DNA of 64,000 nt, taken from positions 28,127,110 through 28,191,109 of the forward strand of contig CM072511.1 of NCBI GenBank assembly GCA_036898135.1, read 5' to 3'. Below, piece by piece: positions 1 through 11,600 of the stretch. The number at the start of each line of letters is the position of its first letter. Within the stretch, counting starts at the first letter, position 1. The DNA is from Oncomelania hupensis (lineage: Eukaryota > Mollusca > Gastropoda > Littorinimorpha > Pomatiopsidae). Both the position numbers and the translations under genes were made by a program. The notes below the pieces were generated by a model. It saw only the letters and a list, made by a program, of their open reading frames with translations. It was not told where the DNA came from and did not search any database.

Positions 1-671
1 AAGGTTGTGCAGACTTTCCGCCAAAATAGTTACGTAGTGCTATGTAGCGCTCTGCTTATCTGCTTAGGCAACCCAGGGCAGATTTGATTTTCAAATCATA
101 AGCATCAAAATAAAAATAAGATGGCAAGCACTTCTAATGTATTTCCAGACATGTACACAAATAGCTGAAAAATAAACATTTTCAAAAGTGTTTCATTTTC
201 TGGGCGCTGTGGTGGCTGGGCTTTATTCTAACAAAAAAGAACGGAATGACAGGCTACGCTCTGAACTATCTGTAAGCAAGCGAGCGAGTGTTTTGGCCAC
301 ACTGTCTAATGCGGGACGAACTTTCCTTATCCACAGGCTAGAAACCAATGATGCCTGACAGGTGTGGGATTGATCCTGCCTCTAGCTCATGGGCGTTGTG
401 TTTCTCAGAATATTAATTAATTTCGACTCGGACAGTATCCCGTTTTTTTCCCCCACATACTCCCCAGCAACATTTTAAAAACACAACTAGGTAGTTTGGG
501 TTTGGGAGAGCCACAGGCTGCGACTACGCCTTCCCCAGGGAAGGAGATCCAGAATTTCCCAATAAAAAGGGGCAAAAATAAAAAAAATTCAAAATTGGAT
601 AAGCTAATGTTAGATACAGCAAAACGTGTTTAGAGAATGGTGAAATTGAGAAAGTACAAATACAAATGATC
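1..671. other. No gene seen; contains a short dispersed repeat at about 120-185
   Basis: I see no coding signal here. Bases about 120-185 match the two flanks of the CA/telomere-like block at 40.2-41.0 kb. Both sites share AAGATGG, AATGTATTTCCAGACA and TAGCTGAAAAAT. Here the two halves are only about a dozen bases apart; at 40 kb they are separated by nearly 800 bases. Confidence 0.5.
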
Positions 672-681
672 TAACATGCTT

Positions 682-1636
682 CCTATCCTATCCTATCCTG
701 TCCCATAACCCGGAGGTCGTAGGGGCACCACAGATGATCGTTTAACCAGGATACTCCATCTTTCTCTGTCCTCAGCAGCCCTGATGGCTTCGCTCAGTGT
801 CAAACCAGTCCATTCTCGAATGTTGTCCTTCCACCTCTTTTTCGGTCTCCCTCTTCTTCTACCTCCTTGCACTGTGCCTTGCAGAATGGTCTTTGCAAGG
901 CCTGATGATCTGGTGACGTGGCCATACCATCGGAGTTTCCGTTTCTTCATCACTGTGAGCAGGTCATCGTGTTGTCCAATGGCTTGTGTGATGGTCTGTT
1001 GGACTTCGTCGTTGGTGATGTGTTGGGTAATGCCCAGAAGTCTTCTGTAGCACCTCATCTCCATGCTTTGTATTCTTCGTTGTAGATCTGCTGTGAGGGT
1101 CCATGTTTCGCAAGCATATAGGAAGATGGAGATAACAAGGGAGTGCAGCAGTCTTACTTTGGAATGTAGACTGATGGTCCTGTCTTTCCAAATGGGCTTC
1201 AACCTTGTTAGGGCAGCAGTTGTTCAAGGATGCCTACTTTCTCCAACCCTCTTCAACATCTTCGTAGAGCGCATCATGTCAGATGCTCTTGCAGATCACG
1301 AAGGCACAGTCAGCATAGGGGGTAGAGCAATCTCCAATTTTCGTTTTGCGGATGACATTGATGGATTGGCTGGAAAGGAACAAGAACTTGAACAGCTGGT
1401 ACAGAAGCTTGACACCACCTCCAGAGCTTATGGAATGGAAATGAGTGCAGAGAAGACCAAAACGATGACCAACAACACCAATGGCATCAACACGGACATC
1501 AAAGTCCAAGGCCAATCCCTCAAAACAGTGCATAGCTTCAAATATTTAGGAGCCATTGTATCAGACAATGGGTCCCGACAGGAAGTCCTCTCCAGGATCG
1601 CACAAACAACTGCTGCCCTGACAAGGTTAAAGCCTA
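682..1636 (-). mobile_element. 5'-inverted (twin-primed) LINE insertion with 10-bp target duplication
   Basis: One non-LTR retrotransposon insertion in two oppositely oriented parts. Bases 682-1228, read on the minus strand, encode the RT C-terminus (thumb and a GRRRGRPKKRW basic stretch) and end in a (GGATA)n-like tail at 682-703. Bases about 1229-1636, read on the plus strand, encode the RT palm, including QGCLLSPTLFN and the catalytic FADDI box. About 30 bases (AACAACTGCTGCCC onwards) occur in both parts, at about 1190-1228 and 1606-1636. The whole is flanked by the direct repeat TAACATGCTT at 672-681 and 1637-1646, so it is one integration event. The palm reads on into the thumb at the shared residues ALTRLKPI. 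Endonuclease and N-terminal RT are absent. Other copies of the family are at 30.8, 31.9 and 47.0 kb. Confidence 0.85.
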
Positions 1637-2219
1637 TAACATGCTTTGCAATAGTTAAAGTATGCACAAAATTAAAAATAATGAATTTTGGTTTAATTAA
1701 TCTTGAGACAAGGCAAACAGTAAGTTTTCAACCAAAAGGTTCAATACAAAGTGACGGACCAACTGACTGACCGACAACTAGACTGTTACTGAAAATAGCC
1801 CATAAGGCATAGCCTGTAAACCAAAACTTTTTTTTTTAAATAAAAAAAATAAAACACGCTTCAGTCATCTTTGAGATATTAAACAAAATGTATTTAGCAA
1901 CAAAACGAGTCCAGAGACCTTGATCTTTGAGGCAGAATAAAATCTGATGGCATGGGAGCTAGACCACTAACCTAGGTAATGTTCCAATGAAGTTTGGTCA
2001 AAATCCGTTTAGTGGTTCTTGAGATATGGCTTCCAACGGACGAACAACAAACCAATCAACCGACATTCGGCTCGTTTGATTACCCCCTCACTATTTCAAA
2101 GTATTTCCATATAAGTCTGGAAATACATAAATAGGAAAAAAAACAGCATTTATAAATGGAAATAGTTTAAACCCTTCAGCAAGCAATTTTTGTTGATTTG
2201 AGCATCCAGTATTATATTA

Positions 2220-2240
2220 TTATTATTATTATTATTATTG
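2220..2240 (+). repeat. (ATT)n microsatellite
   Basis: Short ATT run of about seven units; no gene nearby. Confidence 0.8.
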
Positions 2241-2554
2241 TATTAGGGGTGGAGATGTGTGAGTGGGGTATGGGAAAGTGGATGGTTGGAGGTACGATGG
2301 GAGAGAAATGGATGATATCTCTAGGATATCATTAATCATCAATAATATTTCTATTTCTCTTATATTAATATTGATCAATTCTATTTCATTTCATTTACTA
2401 AATTCTTATTTAATTTATTTGTCAGCTCATTTCTTTAGAGGTCAAGATGCTGAAAACACTTGGAAGAAAAGCACAACAACGCTTTATAGAAAAAAGGTAT
2501 CACATTCAACACCAGGCAAATGATTCAAATGAAGCAAATTAAAATAAGAACTAA

Positions 2555-3240
2555 TAATAATAATAGCTTATGTAAAGCGTGATACCTTAACTAGTGAGCT
2601 CAAGGCGCTCATTAAGTCATTTGCATTTACAGCATGTAAACGTTTACCAACGCACAAAACGTACATCATCAACTATCAAGGCTGGGGGCAGAGGGCAGAA
2701 AGGGGAGGGGGCAGAAGAGAAGACATGAAGGAATTTAATATCATCTTTAGGGATAGGCCAATTAGAAGTAGTATATTTTCACTGCAGTTTTGAAGCGTGG
2801 AAGAGAGAAGTACATTGGCGCAGGAAAAGCGAAAGAGAGTTCTCAGCAGAGGGGGCTTGAAATTGAAATGAGCGAGAACCAGCAGTTTTTAGTTTGGTTC
2901 GTGGAATACACCATAGTTTTCCTCCCTAAGATCGCAGCGATCGTGAAGATGTTTATACCGTCAGGCAGTCAGAAAGATGAGTGCGTTTGAAGAAACGGAA
3001 AGCCAATGCAGCAATTTTGTACTGAATGTGATAAAAATGGACAACTAGTGCAGCTCCTTAAATAGTGGTTGATGTGATCAGTATGTTTTACGCAAAAGAT
3101 CAGAAGTGCTGCGTTATTGACCATTCTCTGGAGTCGAGAAATCTGCTCCGATGTGAGGCCAGCCAGGAGTGAGTTATAGTAATCAACCCTGGTGAGAATT
3201 CTAGAGCAAACAATTGAAATATAACAAATGTATTCAATGT
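2555..3240 (-). mobile_element. Degenerate LINE 3' region (L2/CR1-type RT C-terminus)
   Basis: The minus strand at about 3030-3190 reads VDYYNSLLAGLTSEQISRLQ followed by a diverged NNAALLIF segment. This is the C-terminal RT signature shared by L2, CR1 and related LINEs (usually VDYCNSLLAGLP...RLQRVQNNAARL). Downstream towards 2560 are the typical terminal bases with AAGGCGC and a short (ATT)n tail at about 2555-2570. No long frame remains, so this is an old 5'-truncated copy. The clade call rests on one motif. Confidence 0.6.
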
Positions 3241-3399
3241 GTTAGATGCTGTCACAAATGCATAACATGGAGGTCAAGCTTTTTGGCAAATGCACATGTG
3301 ACCAAGTGGTCCATTCCTCAATTTCTTGTAAAATGAATTTCTAAGCTACAACAAAAAGCAAAGCCAGCAAAATGCACAACTCAGTAAGCAAACATTTCG

Positions 3400-3620
3400 A
3401 GAGAGGAAAAAGGAGTACAAAAAAACGGGCTATTAATGGCAAGGGGGAGGCAAGAGAGAGGGGGGAGAGGGGGGAGAGGGGGGAGAGGGGGGATGGGAGT
3501 GGAGGTGGGAGAGGGGTTTGCAGTGGTAGGGGTGGAGATTCAAGAAGATGGGGAGAAAATAAGGAGAAATGGGAAAAGTCAGAAAGGGGGAGGGGAAAAA
3601 GGAAATTTGTGTTTACAAAA
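3400..3620 (+). repeat. Purine-rich low-complexity tract (GGGGAGA)n
   Basis: Bases 3445-3500 are a GGGGGAGA repeat, with G/A-rich sequence continuing to about 3620. Frames open across it on both strands are by-products of composition and not genes. Confidence 0.75.
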
Positions 3621-4029
3621 ATGGACCAAAAAATACTAAAAACGCCTTTGTACAAAAGCTGAAAAGAAACTAAACAAATTGCATCTATAAGACAATGCAA
3701 GAGAGTTTCTTACCAAAACTGCTGCATTAATCTGAAAGAGGAATTTCCATCCAAGTTTTAAACAGCTACCATGATTAAAAAATAAATTTAAAACAAAAAC
3801 AAACACAGCTAAACCACAACTTAAACACTGGTTGTTTCATTTCAAGACAGCAGCAATAAAATGCACAAAAAACATATAGAAAATAAGATTAGGATTTGTG
3901 AGAGCTTCACTAAGGCAGAAGCTCACAAAAAAGTCCAACAGCCCTTCTCCACACCCATCAAAACAAAAAATAATGGACTCCCAGAATATTTTTCATAAAA
4001 ATGGTCAAAACTCTTAATACGTGTTTGAT

Positions 4030-4701
4030 CTAGCTCTTTCCCTGCCAGGCATGTTTCCACGTTTGTGCCAGACATTTTTCTGGCACCGGAAAGAAAGTTC
4101 TGTACCTTAGGCATTTAAGCTACTGTTCTTTCAATAATAGTTGTTAAATAGACATATTTCATATCAAATTAAAGGTAAAAGAGTGAAGAATAAGAAAAAA
4201 AAACAAAAAAATGTTAATTTGATTATGTTATTGAAATATGTGTTTTGAAAGCATGTTGATCTTTTTGAAATGATAAAATAAAATAAAAATATTTCTACAT
4301 ACCACAGTGATAAAATAAATCTGGAGGAATAATTCCAATCACTGAATCAGCTTCACACACAAGAAAGAAAATTTATTTAGGATCAAAATACACTTTACAG
4401 TTTGAAATTATATTGATTATTAGCACAGAGTTTGACACACTGTCGATTGTGCCCATCATAATGCTTAGTAAAATGCACAAAAAACACTCTAAAAACGAAT
4501 CAATTTGAAGAAAAAACGCGCGTGTCGATCGAGAACGAAAGTAGAAAGAGTTATCTCTCTTTGGTTAAAATAAAACTTGGATTGGACTGCGCAAAAAAAC
4601 GGAATGAAACGGAATACTGAAATCGACGATATATCGTCGATTGGCACAAACTTGGCGGCTCAGATCGACGATATATCGTCGATTGGCAGGGAAAGAACTA
4701 G
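4030..4701. repeat. Inverted-repeat element with internal 20-22-bp palindromes
   Basis: The arms CTAGCTCTTTCCCTGCCA (4030-4047) and TGGCAGGGAAAGAACTAG (4684-4701) are inverted with one mismatch. A second inverted pair, GTTTGTGCCA (4061-4070) and TGGCACAAAC (4643-4652), lies further in. On the right side only, each GCCA is followed by a perfect palindrome built on ATCGACGATATATCGTCGAT (4621-4642 and 4664-4683). The layout suggests a small non-autonomous DNA element or a palindromic repeat family. I see no target duplication and cannot assign a superfamily. Confidence 0.5.
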
Positions 4702-5348
4702 CACTACTGTGTGTTGAATTATTAACATTAACAAAAAGAAAAAAATTCTTTTTACAGTAAAATGTGTTCTTATGCACCCCCTTGTTAACCTTAATTTTAA
4801 TTCGGCGGGCAAATTAATAGTGAACAAAAGTGGTAAAGAAGAAAGTGATGAATGTGATGCGTAATTCCAGCGCTAGCTGTAGGTACATGCTACAATTAGA
4901 GGGAGATAACGCTGTTTTCCACAACAATCGGGGAAAGATCTATTATTTGTTGCCTCCCTTACGCTGTAGCTTATTTTGTGGAATTGGATGTGCACATTTG
5001 GGTGAGAGAGGGGGGTGGCAAGGTAATTTAAAAAAAAATATAAATTGGTAAATAGCAAAGATAATTCTATCAAATTTTGCTATTGGTTAGTCCATTGTAA
5101 TTTCTTTATGGACTTTAGCTTTCAAGTCTCTACGACATTTCTTGTTTTTTAAAAATATTTTGTCTAGCAACTCATACAAATCAGCCAGTATTGAGCGATA
5201 AAAGGGGAAGAACACCGCACCAGTATAGAATGAGTTAACTAACCAACAACCACCCAGACCAGCTGTCCATGATGAAAGACAACAACATAACAGAATAAAC
5301 TAAAGCACAAAACACAAATCTAGCGAAAAAAAGAAAAACTTCACCAAC

Positions 5349-5609
5349 CTGCTTGCCCAGAGCGAAGCCTTCGGAGAAGCGTCGAGGGTTCGTGCTGTCA
5401 TCTCCAAAGTCCAACACCCTGTCTCTGTTGAACTGGGAGATGATAGTCCGAACGAAGGGATCATCCTCGCTCCCTGTATCATCGTCATCGTCGTCAGAAT
5501 CCTGGTGTGGAAAGTAAGGGATGGGAGGAGCGGAGGGGGAGCGAATGTTGCTACCATTAGGCTGGATGGCCCTAGGGCTAAGTTTGCCGAAGCCCATGTC
5601 TGCCTGAGC
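5349..5609 (-). CDS. RGS12: RGS12-like coding exon (acidic linker before the expected RGS domain)
   Basis: Acceptor CTTTCCAG|GCTCAG and donor AAGCAG|GTTGGT, both phase 0. Encodes a Pro/Ser segment, a run of six Asp, then DDPFVRTIISQFNRDRVLDF. In RGS12 relatives the RGS domain follows such a linker. No RGS-like frame occurs between 1 and 5300, so the next exon is probably outside the window. Confidence 0.82.
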
Positions 5610-8600
5610 CTGGAAAGGAAAAAACCAACCAAGTTCATTATTCGCAGTAAATTATAAAATTGTAATTTTAACTGCTATTAAAATACAATAAATAACCGCC
5701 ACAGCCCCTGAATAATGTGCACAATAAAGGTTTCTTTGATTGGCTTTCGTTGATTGTTCTTGGTCATCAAAAGTGGCCAGTTGCAGCTCAACAGGCTAAG
5801 CATCATTGTTATCTTCATTCCAAGGATGTTTGCTAAAATCTTGTAAAGGCAATGAGGGATGACTAAATGGAACCAGGAACCAGTTACTTGACTTCTTCTA
5901 CTTTAAGGAGGAGTTTTACTAAAAAAAAAATTGTGATTTTGAACTTGTTTTTCCTGGCTAGTTTTAGGAAAAAGCAACAAGTCAGATTTCTACTTCAGTA
6001 CCATCAAGTTATAGTTTGAACCTCTGCCCTGTTTTTCGTATGGCTGGTACATAGACATACAGATAAGATTTCTATGCTAATAAATTTACAAACCCAGCCA
6101 AATCAACTTCTTGACCTAGTATGGATACAATGAGCCATAAGGACCTAAACATATACATCTTCCAATCTGCTTGAGCTACTGATCAAAAGTAAAGAACCAT
6201 CTCTACATGTCAACAGCTCTTCTTCATAACATCATTATCTTCTGGAAAATTCAAAACAAGTGTAAAAAATAATCCCCAGATAAGGAAAAAGCACCTCACC
6301 TGTGCAAGATGAGCGCGAGAGCGCAGTGGTGCTGAGACAGGGCGGGGTACTTGGAAGGCCGAGTGTGTGGCGAATGGATCACTACCCCCATTGTGGTGGT
6401 AATGGTGCTGTACATGAGATACCTGAGATTCTGTATCGCTGCAGCTCATTGCCTGTGTCCAATAAAATATTGTAGCAACGAATGGCGATATAATATCAAT
6501 AGACTCACTTTTGATGTGCTGGTACAACACACACAGAGAAAAGACAACCAATTTTAAATATGAATTGACGTGATTTATGTGACAAAAAAAATTTACAACA
6601 TTGAATTGAGCTGATTTTTTTCTCTCTCACTCTCAGAATTATCACACCTACATAAACTGATAGTTTTGAATTTTTACCCTCAGAGTTTCGAATTTCACTC
6701 TCAGCCTCTAAAAAACGTTTTTGTTTTTGTTTTAAATTGCCTTCTGGAAGCTGTGCAAAATTTTTGTAAGCCCATGCCTGCGTTTGGCTATAAAGTCCTT
6801 GGGGCCGAGATCCTTACTTAGTAAATCTGGAATCTTTCAATTACGTTGTCTTGAATACAGATTACAAAGACAGTTTATTTAATACAGAAAACTCCTCTTA
6901 TGCAAATGACACACACCTGTTCCTTCTGCAGCTGCTGCTGGCGGGCTTGCAGCAGACGTTGCATAGACTGCCGCAGGTTTTCAGCACTGGTGTTGTTCAG
7001 TCCATCATGGGAAGTAGCGCGAGGCAAAAGACGAGAGGCAGCAGGATCCGGCATAGCTCTGGGGGTCAGCTTGTCCACTCGACCTGTGTGGCAAAAATCA
7101 ATCAATAAAGCAAGGTATATAAGTGTCAGTGTTAATACATTCAATTCACGGGTGGCTCCAACGTATGTCATTTCCTCATTAAAACTACTTATCATGCCTA
7201 GCATCAGTCTTTTACTACTTGAATAACAAATAGAGTAGTGACAGTGTCAATTATGTTATGTGCAGCACTTCACCAATGGTAGTAATACTCACGTCTTAAT
7301 TACTTGTATTAAGTGATAAACTCACAATGAAACCGACATATCAATTCCTTTTTTATCCACATCAGAGAAAAGTGTTCACCATTAACAGGGCTCGAAATTA
7401 GCGGGGGCCCGGGGCCAAAAACCCGCAAAGTTGATTTCGGGCTCGGAATGTTGAAAAACGAAGGGCCCGCTTGGCCCGCAAAATAATTCGTCTGCTACAG
7501 CTAGCTCTACTCGGCGGTTTCGTATTTGGGCCAAGGGAAGCAACCCACACCGGTGCCCTAAATTTGGACAGAAAAAAAAAACCACAGAGAAAAGAAGCGA
7601 AAACCCTTTAATTTTGCACTCAAAAGTTTACTATACACTTCAATATCTTTTTAATATAATAAAGAAAAGGCTATGGCACAACATAAGCGCAAAATGTCCA
7701 TCTTTGCAAGTACGAAAGTATGGCTACATATCGTCGCCATACAGTTGCTAAAACAATCGGAGATGGCGTATTTTCCAATTTTCAGGCTCACTAGTCACTG
7801 GAATATGTGTGTCACTGAATGTGTGTGTGTGTGTGTGTGTTTTCCCCTTTTTTGTTGGTAATGTTTGAAAGTGAAAGAAAAGGCAAATAAAAATGACATC
7901 ACTCAGCAAAATTGGAAATTCAATTGTTTTTATTTTAGATTATCAGACAAATTGTACTTTCTGCTTAGGCCTATTATATTGTCAATAATTCTTTTGTTTT
8001 TTGTTTGCATTATTTTTCAAGTTCGGCCCCGAAAGTTGCTTGTGGGCCCTCAAATTTTTCAATCAAGGGGCCCGGTGGCCCCCCAAGAAAAAAGTTAATT
8101 TCTAGCCCTGATTAATCTACACTCAATGTTTCATGGCAGGAGTCTATCAACCATTTTACAATTAAAATTTGTTCTTGTAGGTAGTCAAAAGCCTCTTAAG
8201 CGATTGGTCCGCTCTCGAGTTTTGACCGAATTTTGCTTGCATTATAACATGCTAATTTATCCTTAAAATGCATCAAAACGAATAAATTTTAAATTAAAAT
8301 AAAAGATTAGTCCCTTATCTTGATGTTTTTTGTTGTTTCTATGTTCGTTTTAAGCGTTATTGATTTAATAAAAGTTTTTAAAGATGGGAGCGTGTGGTCT
8401 GTTTTGACGCAAACCGGAAAAGTGATTTGCATGGCAGGTCGAAGGGTACAGTTTTCAAATGCTAAGTGCTTGGCTCCTACTGATTGGATTGTTATAAATA
8501 GACAACCAATGGAAAGCTCTGTTTCTTAGCTTTCCACTGAGACCAAATGAACCGGAAGTTTTTAAGAATTTCTTTGAATGCGCTTTGTGCAAAGTGTTAT

Positions 8601-11600
8601 CTTAATATTTTCGAAACTTTTAACTTGTTCAATCGGTAACCACGACATACTAAAAAAAAGAGGAATTTTTCATCAAACTAATGCAATAGTTTGTTTTACT
8701 ATATGAATTTATCGACCCGAGCACTTTTAGAAAGAAAAGAGGTTTCTGACGGACTTTTTTATTACGATCACGGCAACGGCGTGGCTGCGTCAGTGCGCCA
8801 TCATGGAAGAAAACATCGCATCTCAGCTTCCAACATTCAATCTGGTCACACTGGTTGGTAAGTGAAATAGTTTCTTAAATTTATACTTTAGAATTACAGA
8901 TATATAATCATTATTATTTACGCATTTTAGTTAGCATCGATCGTCATTAGGCCTACTCATAGTGGTACTACTACATAGGCCTAAACATCGACTTGTGCTT
9001 TCAAGAACTTAGTAAAAGTAAAGTGGATCGCTAGACTCTAGCCTACTGAAAATGCAATCTCACACTCAAGTGACAGTCACAATTCGATAATTATTTAAAT
9101 AATGGTGTTGTTCCTTAGCTGATTTTGTTTCTGCACCGAAGATAATTATTTTACTTTTTGTTGCTGTAGTAGTACTAGTACAGGTATCATTTTAATCACA
9201 CAAACATTAATCAGAGTAGGCCTACACTGCAAATTCTGAAAGTTTTTATTCCCACGCCCAGCGTTCTCATATGTTATTAGTTTCTAGAGCTTTTATTTAT
9301 GAATTGTTTTGTTTTGTTTTAGCATACATTCAAAGAATAAGTGTAGCCTAAATTGTAAGAGTTTTTTACACTTAATTCTAAGTGTAACTCCAATTTTATT
9401 ATTATTTTTCAATTGTTATATTTTGTACTTATGTTTCTCTCACTCTCTGTCTGCAGGTGGTGAAACCTATGATGGCTTAAAGAGATTATTTCTTGCAAGA
9501 GGAAAAGGAAGGCCTCCTGATCCACCACCAGTTTCTTTGACCAACATGGCAACATAGTACTTCTAGTTCTACAGTTGGAGTTGCTCAGACAAGTTGGGAA
9601 CAAGTCAAGAAATGATGTAAGATTTGATTCTTGCTGTATTATAATAGTAAATACAAATAATAATAGCAATTTTATTATTAGTAGGTTATATATACATTCA
9701 TTCACTGATTTCACACATTCATGAAAGTGCATATTTCTTTTATATCTTCTTGAATGGCTGCCAACCTCAACTTATTGAGGATGCTGCAGCCAAATGCTGG
9801 GTATGTTCTTGTTACCGGCACTCGCCCGTCTAGGACAAGAAGAAGAAGAAGAAGAAGAAGAAGAAGAATGTGTTTGTGCATCAAGTAATTTATGATGAGT
9901 AAACATTTGCATATTTTAATTCCATCATGTCTTTTCATTTTTTCAGGTTGCTGATTGGTTCACACTACTGTTTCCTGGTGTTGCTTACCCAGCATTGTGT
10001 GTTAAATAAAAAAAAATTCTTGGGCATAAAAAAATTTTTTTTTTGTTTTGTTTGTTATTGTATGTCTTTGTCTGTTTGTTTTGTAGATCTATTAAAACTG
10101 ATCACTTTGGTATAAAATATATTGAGATAGGACAATTTAAAGTGAAGTTATGCCATTTTTACTATTTCGGGCATAATTTTGTACGTAAAGTAAAGATTTT
10201 GTCTACTTCGGACACCTGTATAATGGAAATTATTATTGTTGTCATCCTAAAAAAAATTGGAGTTGCAATTTGGTATACAAAGACCAGGTACACAAAAAAT
10301 CAGTCATTTAATGTTAACCATTATGATGGTATGGATGCTCAAAGTTGGGATTTTTCATAATTTGACAACGGTGCCAAAATAACGTCAAAATTTACGACCT
10401 TGCAGCACCCATTTCTTAAAAACTATTAATCCTACATAAATAAAAAAAATACCATTGTGTTCAGAATGAAAAGCTCTTTAAATCTATGTCAGTTTTGTGA
10501 TGAGGAAATCATTTTTTAAAAATGGCTTTTGACTACCTAGTTCTTGGTTTGACTTGTTTTATTGGCACACCAGATATTTATATGAACATTTTTAAAATTT
10601 CTGTATAGCAGAACATTTAAAGTTAAAAAAAAAAGAAAAAAGACCTTGGCCTTGGGCTGCCCAGAACTCTTCACTGCTGGAGGAGTTGTTGAGCCCACGG
10701 CGCACCTCGAATGCTGACACGGGGCGGTGAAGACCTCGCGGTGTGGCAAAATGGTGAACAGATGGTGAAAGGTGTTGGTGCAGAGACCCCAGACTACGAC
10801 TGACAGAAACACCCTGAGACACTGAGGCTGTGTTTTTAGAGGCAGAATTGCTGCTACTACTGCTACTGCTGGCCACATTGTTATTGCTGCTGTTTGTGGG
10901 AGCATTATCCACCTCCTGCATGTCCACGATACACACTTGGTCGCTGTTCACCTGAGCGTCATCACGACCAAAGCCACTGTCGCTGTTACTGCTGTTGCTG
11001 CTGCTGTGATTGGCAGGTCGGGAAGGGTCAGCAAAGGCATGAGACTGGATGATGTCACTATCCAGCTTGGAACGAGGGCGATCCCGATAGAGCGCTGCGA
11101 TGCACAAAATGAGCGGTGTCGGGGAGTTTGGAAATTCCAGACACCGCTGGGGTGAGGTAGGGCTGGCGGTACAGGTCAAGTTGAAGGCTTTGGCCTTATG
11201 GGAGTGTAGAACGTGAGAACACATGTCTGGGTCCACCATAAACACATGACATGAACTGCTCGGTGACCCTCCGTCAACGTTGCCACTTATTTCGCTGATG
11301 TCATCTGGGGCGCTGTGCAGCGTCACAATGCCAAAGAACCTTTTGTCATCAGGGCAGACCCCGCTAAAAGCCAGCTTGTCCACTGTGTAGTGTGCCACTG
11401 TGCCCCCAATGCCGTTGGACAAACGCACACCTGATGAATCCACCTGCATCAGCACCAGAGTGTGGATTTTCTGCTCCACACGCAGACGCCGCACTGCGTT
11501 CCTCAGTTGTTGCAGCCTTTGGTTGGGCCTGCAAGAAAAGGAAGTCACAGTTTTTAAACCCATTTTTAAGTGGTAAAGTCTTCAATAAATCCATAAAACT

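Noticed and set aside
1063..1770. Single 235-codon gene on the plus strand
   Set aside because: It crosses the inversion junction of the twin-primed LINE. The first half is antisense thumb sequence; only the second half is RT palm.
3341..3700. Frames of about 100 codons on both strands in the purine-rich tract
   Set aside because: Low-complexity G/A sequence with no domain and equal openness in both directions.
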